The position numbers were made by a program, and so were the translations under genes. Shown in pieces: positions 58,449 through 64,000 of a stretch of DNA of 64,000 nucleotides. Within the stretch, counting starts at the first letter, position 1. Each line of letters begins with the position of its first letter. The stretch spans positions 1 through 64,000 of the forward strand of contig MU863901.1 of the NCBI GenBank assembly GCA_033296885.1, in the 5' to 3' direction. The notes below the pieces were generated by a model. The model ran no database searches. It was not told the origin of the DNA and worked only from the letters and a program-made list of their open reading frames with translations. Origin of the DNA: Triangularia verruculosa. Taxonomy: Eukaryota > Ascomycota > Sordariomycetes > Sordariales > Podosporaceae.

Positions 58449-60501
58449 ATGTAAGCATTGTAATTCGAGATGGAAGACATACCGTGACTAACAACGTGGT
58501 ATTAATCAGGACCGCCAACAACACTGTGAAGAAGTACACCCCATTCCCAGCTCTGCATTTTCCAGAGCGGAAATGGCCCCAGCAAACGTTGACAAAACCG
58601 CCGCGGTGGCTGTCAACCGACCTGAGAGATGGGAATCAGGCCTTGGTACAGGTAAGCTCAAGGCTGTCCACAATCTCCAAGCGTTAGATGTTAACTCTTC
58701 TTCCAGCCTATGGATGGTGACGCCAAGCTTCGCTTCTTCCAGCATCTGGTCAAGTTTGGCTACAAGGAAATCGAAGTCTCGTACCCATCAGCCAGCCAGA
58801 CCGAATTCGAATTCACCAGGCGGCTCATCACCACCGGTGCAATCCCAGATGATGTCTGGATCCAAGTAATGGCTCCCTGCCGCGAGGAGCTGATCAGAAC
58901 CACCATTGAGGCAGCAAGAGGCGCCAAGAAAGTGATCGTACACATTCACCTTTCCACATCTGAAGTCTTCCGGGAGGTGGTCTTCAACATGACCGAACAA
59001 GAGACCATCGAGTTGGCCGTCCGATGTGCACGGTTGATTCGCAATCTCACCAAAGATTCAGCCGATCCGGAAATGCGGCAGACTGAGTGGACGCTGGAAT
59101 TCACCCCCGAGAATTTTCAAGACACCTCCCTGGAATTTGCCCTGGAGATCTGTGAGGCAGTGAAGGCAGCCTGGGAACCGACAGAAGAGAACAAGATCAT
59201 CTTCAACGTGGCAGCGACAGTAGAAGTAGCAATGCCTAATGTGTTTGCAGACCAAATCGAGTACTTCTGCACCCACATATCCGATCGGGAAAAGGTCAGC
59301 GTATCGCTACATAATCACAATGATCGTGGCTGCGCTGTGGCCGCCACAGAAATGGGTCAGCTTGCCGGTGCGGATCGGGTGGAAGGGTGTCTATTTTCCA
59401 ACGGAGAACGGACAGGCAATGTCGATCTGGTGACCCTCGCGCTGAACCTCTACACTCAAGGGGTGGACCCGGGCATTGACTTTGGCAACCTCAACGAAGT
59501 GGTCGACATGGTCGAAGAGCTCACCAAAATTCCGGTCCACTTTCGGGCACCATACGCTGGCAAATACACGTTCTGCACATTTACTGGCACCCACCAAGAC
59601 GCCATACGCAAGGGCTACAAGTCCAGAGCCCGTTTGGAGGAGAGGTTGGGGCCCTCAGCAAAATGGCGAATGCCATATCTTCCCATGGATCCTGCGGACT
59701 TGGGGAGGAAGCATGAAGCTATCATTCGCCTCAACTCTCAGAGTGGCAAAGGGGGTATTGGCTGGTTTGTGAATGAGGTCTTTGAGGTCGATATGCCGAG
59801 AGACCTCGAGGTCGCCTTTACGAGGGTGGTCAAGAGCTACTCTGAAGAGAAAGGTGTTGAAATCACACATGATATCATTGAGGAGCTTTTCAGGTCTCGC
59901 TACATGCTCCCAAAGCCAGAGGGTGTGCAGCTTCTGAGCTGCAAGCTGAGAACTGGGAAGGTTTGCAGTGCAAAATCCAACGGCGTAAACGGTGTCAACG
60001 GGGTGAATGGCCACGCCGTCAGTGGCGCGAATGGCGTCAACGGTCACGCCAACGATCACGCCAACGATCACGCCAACGGTCACGCCAACGGCAAACCAAA
60101 GCCCAACGGAAAGCCTGCTATACATGAACATACCAACACGGTACACCTGCACGCCAATATTGCTATCCAAGGAGTCAGACAAACCATTTCTGGCTCGGGA
60201 GATGACATTCTAACAAGCCTGGCGGACGCTGTACGTGGCCTCGGCTTCTGCTTTGACGTGCTCGACTACAAAACGGAGTGGCAGCATCACGAAGGAGCGG
60301 GGGAAAATGACGAGTCGACACGGAGAAGCGCTGGCTTCGTCAAGCTGGTGTCAGGGGACAAAACAGCTTGGGGAGTGGGAATTCAGGAAGACTCGATCCT
60401 GGCATCATTACATGCAGTAAGTCATCCAGAAAACTCCAACAGTAAAAATACGATAGCTGACAGAAATCAAGATTTTAAGCGCAGCTGCAAAGCTGGAGTA
60501 G
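58449..60501 (+). CDS. 2-isopropylmalate synthase-like enzyme (LEU4 type), diverged, cluster-associated
   Basis: The start codon is split: bases 58449-58450 (AT), then a 59-nt intron with a CTAAC branch site, then G at 58510. Exons 58510..58651, 58707..60416 and 60472..60501 follow, giving 627 residues. The catalytic domain has STDLRDGNQALVQPMD (Arg40, Asp41), HNHNDRGCAVAATE (near 249-262), FSNGERTGNVDLVTL and RAPYAGKYTFCTFTG, with the metal-binding His/Asn/Asp retained. Relative to housekeeping fungal enzymes as I remember them, several pocket-lining stretches differ (VAATVEVAMPN, HNHND for HPHND, CTFTGTHQDA). A Gly/Asn/His repeat linker (about residues 472-517) precedes a LeuA-type regulatory domain ending SILASLHAILSAAAKLE. 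It should condense acetyl-CoA with a 2-oxo acid; the substrate is unknown. Housekeeping LEU4 is expected elsewhere in the genome. Confidence 0.92.
60044..60091 (+). repeat. 12-bp tandem repeat in the linker of the IPMS-like gene
   Basis: Four near-identical 12-bp copies (TCACGCCAACGA or -GG) encode a His-Ala-Asn-Asp/Gly repeat. They are preceded by degenerate 9-bp copies encoding Gly-Val-Asn (about 59980-60010). In frame and unlikely to break the protein; copy number may vary between strains. Confidence 0.85.
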
Positions 60502-61141
60502 GGTAACAGGAGGCTCGTTGGCCTCCGGGCTGTGGTGCTGTTACGCACTGTGTTGAAAGTGGAGTAAGGAGTCTTGGCGTTATTTTTAGGCGGCCCCATT
60601 TCAGGGGCTCAGGGGCAAGTAAATAAAAACTAAAAGTCCGGAATACCTGGACTCAATCAATAGTCAACCCTTGCTCCCGGTACAAAATGTCTAGAGCTGC
60701 CTTGCCTTGATGTGGTGAACTCATATTTTGGCTGTACCGATCCACTCGGCGTACATGTATACCTACGTTATTGTCGATTTTTGTTACAGCGCCGTTTCTT
60801 GGGCTTCCACATCCACGTTTTGTGGTCATGCACATCTGGGCACGTTACGGTGTTATGTTTTAGGTTCCCAAACAGGTAACATAAAAGCCGTAATGGATTT
60901 GCCCCCTGCAAATAACCCTTGTTCCGCGCCCTCTTGTTCGGTCAGCTTACGTGCCTGACCGATGGGACCGATCGAAGGGCGGACACGCTGACGGAGATGG
61001 TAAGAAAATGCCGGCTACAGTGCAGCATAGCTTTCGCCATCACGGAGATGCTATGCGGAACGGACGGCTACGCAGGCCTCATATGAATGGAGGTATGTTG
61101 ACGATGACGAAGCCTGGCCTTTCTGTTCCATAGCAACGCGA
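60502..61141. promoter_or_regulatory. spacer and promoter region of the acyl ligase gene
   Basis: 640 bp between the tandem IPMS-like and ligase genes, with no gene of its own. A CCGGCTA word at 61011-61017 matches the recurrent CCGGCT motif in the cluster's other promoters. Confidence 0.5.
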
Positions 61142-63129
61142 ATGATTATGGATCAGCTATTCTCAAATACGACCTCTATGATGTTCTCAGAAGACCTTCA
61201 GGGTGTCACGTTCAAGGCACCTCCGTCCCCACCGCTGCCGGATTTCAATATTGGCCGACTGCTGGACAGGCAAGCACAGGAATACCCGGAAAGAGTAGCG
61301 ATTGTGTCTCGATGGCAGAACAGCCGTGTAAACTATCAAGAGCTACACAAAGACTGCCGGGATATTGCAAACAGCCTGCTACATCGTGGCGTGCGCCCAG
61401 GTGACCATGTGATTGTCCTTGCGGGCAACACCCTCGAGTACGCTAAGCTGTTCTTCGCCACGGGTGCGATTGGTGCCGTATTCTCCATCATCAACCCGAC
61501 ATTTACAACAGAGGAGGTGATGTCTGCGGTGGAGCTTCTCGGTAAGGTTACAAACTGGCTTGCCCAGCTATGCCATCAGTACCCCAGTCATCTAACGCAA
61601 TCCACAGAGCCCACCGTTATTTTCATCGCTGACAGGATCGGGTATCGCAAGAATATTGGGCTTCTCGCTGAGCTCACACATCTTGAGGCGCAGAGTCCGC
61701 TCATTGTTCGGTTGCCGGCTGTTACAGCGGTCGAGACTATAGCTCAAGGGGTTGTTTCATGGGATGAATTTCTCCAGCGTGGCTCAGGCGAGAGTCAAGA
61801 AGACGGCCTGCTGGCCCAGTATTGGGCAAAGTCGGACCCGAATGACACATTTTGCGTGCAATTCACGAGTGGAACCACTGGTCCGAGAAAGGCGGCAATG
61901 TTATCACACCGGTAGGCAGATTCCCAACAGGGTTTCAAGGAGTCTCAAACAGCTAACGCGAGAACAGGAACCTGATCAGCAATGCCTGGCTGGTGGGAAA
62001 TCGGCTTGGGTACACACCGGACGACTCTACCTGCTGCCTGGCGCCGTTGTTTCACTGTTTTGCACTGATCTGTGGCATCATTGCACCTATCATGTATGGC
62101 GGTACAGCTGTTGTCCCGTCGGATGTCTTCCTCGCAGGCGCGAGCCTTGAGGCACTTTCGGAAGAGAAGTGCACGGTGATCCACGGCGTGGCCACCATGT
62201 TTCAAGCGTTGCTGGACCATCCGGATGCTGCGAAACATGCACCTAGCTTTCGTCTCCGGACTGGCATTGTGGCAGGATCAACCCTCTCACGTAGTTGGAT
62301 TAAGCGTCTTGATGAAGAGTTTGGGTTTACTGGACTGGCTTACGGTTACGGTACGGACAATTCTACCTGAGAAACACCAATGATGAGTTGAACTGACATC
62401 AAGAGTAGGCATGACAGAGCTGTCTTGCATGGTATTTTTGACGGATCCGTCACGGGTGTCACTGCTTGACGATCACATTTCTGTGGGCACCCTGTTGCCA
62501 CACAGCTATGCTCGGGTTGTCGACAGCAAATTGAATGTGCTCCCTGCCGGTGTCCCGGGCGAGCTGCTCATTTCTGGATACCTTGTCTTCAAAGGATACT
62601 ACAAGAACCTAGCGAAGACGGACCAAGCTTTGGTCCGTGATGCACAAGGCCGGGCTTGGTTGCGAACGGGCGATCTTGTGTCCATAAACGCAGCAGGGCG
62701 TTGCACTATCAGGGGGAGAGTCAAGGATATGATTAAACGAGGTAAGTCTGGGTTACGCCATCAACCTCATGATGGAAATGTTACTGACAAAAAGACTACC
62801 CAGGTGGAGAGAACATCTTCCCAGCAGATGTCGAGGCAGTTCTGGAGAAACACCCTGGTGTTGCCGCGGCTGCTTGCATTGGCATTCCTGATGAGTACTG
62901 GGGTGAGATTGTGGGCGTGTTTGTCAAGCGTGAGTCTGGCAGCAAAATTGGCGAAAGAGAGCTCAAGCTTTGGCTCCGAAACAAGGTTGCTCCTCATAAG
63001 ATGCCGGAACGGTTCTTTTGGCTCGGAGATGGAGGTGGCATCCCGGACGAGTTGCCTTTCAATCACACAGGCAAGCTAATGAAAGGCGAACTGCGTGACA
63101 TTGCCACGGTATTGGCAAAGGAAAAGTGA
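61142..63129 (+). CDS. acyl-CoA/acyl-AMP ligase (ACSF2 / 4-coumarate-CoA ligase-like)
   Basis: Five exons, 61142..61541, 61608..61911, 61968..62350, 62409..62741 and 62804..63129, encode 581 residues of the adenylate-forming superfamily. The P-loop is FTSGTTGPRKA (near 220-231, intron-split right after), then YGYGMTELSC (near 360-370), RTGDLVSI (near 448), GGENIFPADVEAVLEKHPGV and a C-terminal Lys in HTGKLMKG (near 563). The block PDDSTCCLAPLFHCFALICG and the RTGIVAGS motif fit ACSF2-type acyl-CoA synthetases. The first intron is 66 nt, in frame and without stops. No PTS1 tripeptide (C-terminus is AKEK), so it is not peroxisomal by that route. In the cluster it most likely activates the carboxylic acid starter and loads it on the NRPS's A-less first T domain, as EcdI does in echinocandin biosynthesis. 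Confidence 0.93.
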
Positions 63130-63430
63130 TGTTTTGGCGGTGTAGAGCCGAGAAATAGGATATCAGTCATTTGACAAATACAGTGGATCCGGTCATGTTG
63201 ATTCCACGAGGCTTTGGGAGTTTAGTTGCCGTTCTTAGAAATTTAAGTTTTCATACTTGATGCCAAATTATACGTCTCGAACTGGCCGCTTCATCGGGTA
63301 AGGTATGCGCCTACCGAAACCCATAACCCTACAAAACGCAAGCCCGAGAACATGCTCGACTAGGGAAACTCATCAATTAAGATGTTTTCTTTGATCATGC
63401 AGCGAATACTTGACTTGTCATTAAGGTACA
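63130..63430. other. convergent spacer
   Basis: 301 bp between the ends of the ligase and methyltransferase genes. No gene. Confidence 0.5.
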
Positions 63431-64000
63431 CTAAAGCCTTTTGGCGCTGAAGTATTGCTGTCTAACATCATTGCCCCCCTGCCAGTTAACCCCGTTATCC
63501 CAGCCTTCGGACTTGTATGGCACAAGTGTCGAAGAAACATCCCACTTGCTATCTGGAGCCGTGTCCCACAATTGCTTGATGGTTTCAGAGCTGTGATGGT
63601 ACAAATCCCACCCAAGCGCATTTCTGCGCAGCACGCCCCCCTTCTCTTCCGTAGCCATGTGTCTCCCAAACACCAAAGAGCCCGCCTTCGGTCTCAAAAG
63701 CTTGTCCAACTGTGCGACAATGGCGACCTGCTGCTCAAAGCTAAACAGATGCAAGAAAGATCCGAGGAAGATGATGTCGACTTTGCCACGATACTCTGAC
63801 AGGAAATCCTCAGCAAAGACATCTCCGGTGCAGAAGTGGGCTTTTAGCCGCTCCCGGTCACCGAAGAGCTCGTAGCCAAGGTCGATGAATCGAGATTCTG
63901 TGTCGACACCGATGATGTTGTCTGATGGTGCTCCATCGTGCACCAGTTTCCGGATGTCCTGGCCAAAACAGCAACCGAGGTCAAGGAAGGTTTCTCCAGC
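63431..64000 (-). CDS. SAM-dependent methyltransferase, 5' end beyond the window
   Basis: The open frame runs from the right edge (64000) to the stop at 63431, giving the C-terminal 189 residues; the N-terminus lies outside. The SAM-binding motif I is seen as FLDLGCCFGQDIRKLV, motif II-like as NIIGVDTESRFIDLGYELFGD, then FCTGDVFAED and IIFLGSFLHLF. Later LLRPKAGSLVFGRHMA resembles fungal methyltransferases of the AusD/Trt5 kind found in meroterpenoid and other metabolite clusters, which methylate carboxyl groups. Part of the cluster by position; may methylate an acid or hydroxyl of the precursor or product. Confidence 0.9.
   Translation of the reverse strand, partial: AGETFLDLGCCFGQDIRKLVHDGAPSDNIIGVDTESRFIDLGYELFGDRERLKAHFCTGDVFAEDFLSEYRGKVDIIFLGSFLHLFSFEQQVAIVAQLDKLLRPKAGSLVFGRHMATEEKGGVLRRNALGWDLYHHSSETIKQLWDTAPDSKWDVSSTLVPYKSEGWDNGVNWQGGNDVRQQYFSAKRL

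Overview
The window looks like a nuclear chromosome segment from a filamentous ascomycete, most likely a Sordariomycete and perhaps of the Sordariales type. The evidence is a set of short introns (mostly 50-80 nt) with GT..AG borders and CTAAC/CTGAC branch sites, monocistronic genes on both strands, and fungal-restricted families (HET, DUF1996, DUF3433, DUF6594, AflR-type Zn2Cys6, GH11, multimodular NRPS). The genus cannot be fixed from the sequence alone. There are no rRNA or tRNA genes, no intact transposons and no CRISPR arrays.

Region 1 (1-18.8 kb) is core genome. It holds a homeodomain transcription factor (minus strand) behind a very long gene-poor upstream region of about 9.4 kb, a mitochondrial 3-hydroxyacyl-CoA dehydrogenase, and, divergently from it, the replication fork-protection protein Tof1/Timeless.

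Region 2 (18.8-47.2 kb) is a mosaic with wide spacers. It holds a DUF6594-like membrane protein, a 14-TM MFS transporter, two neighbouring paralogues of an unrecognised family, a DUF3433-like membrane protein whose frame is broken, a small hydrophilic protein, three secreted proteins (AA1-like, DUF1996, GH11 xylanase) and a HET-domain protein. The palindrome TACCTAGGTA recurs in the spacers.

Region 3 (47.2 kb to the right edge) is an apparent specialised-metabolite gene cluster that runs off the window. In order it has an AflR-type Zn2Cys6 regulator, an MFS exporter, an arylacetamide-deacetylase-like hydrolase, an NRPS with the order T-C-A-T-C, a diverged 2-isopropylmalate-synthase-like enzyme, an ACSF2-like acyl-CoA/acyl-AMP ligase and a SAM methyltransferase (partial). 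My working model is inference. The ligase activates an acyl or 2-oxo/hydroxy-acid-derived starter and loads it on the first, A-less T domain. The single A domain adds one amino acid, and the last C domain releases the product. The IPMS-like enzyme either makes an unusual chain-elongated precursor or is a resistant copy of a housekeeping target. Divergent promoters in this block share a perfect CCG-N1-CGG palindrome and repeated CCGGCT(G/A) sites that could be bound by the cluster regulator.

Gene models were built by hand: exon borders come from splice consensus, frame continuity and family similarity recalled from memory. Every multi-exon model given, except the DUF3433-like gene, adds up to an intact reading frame.
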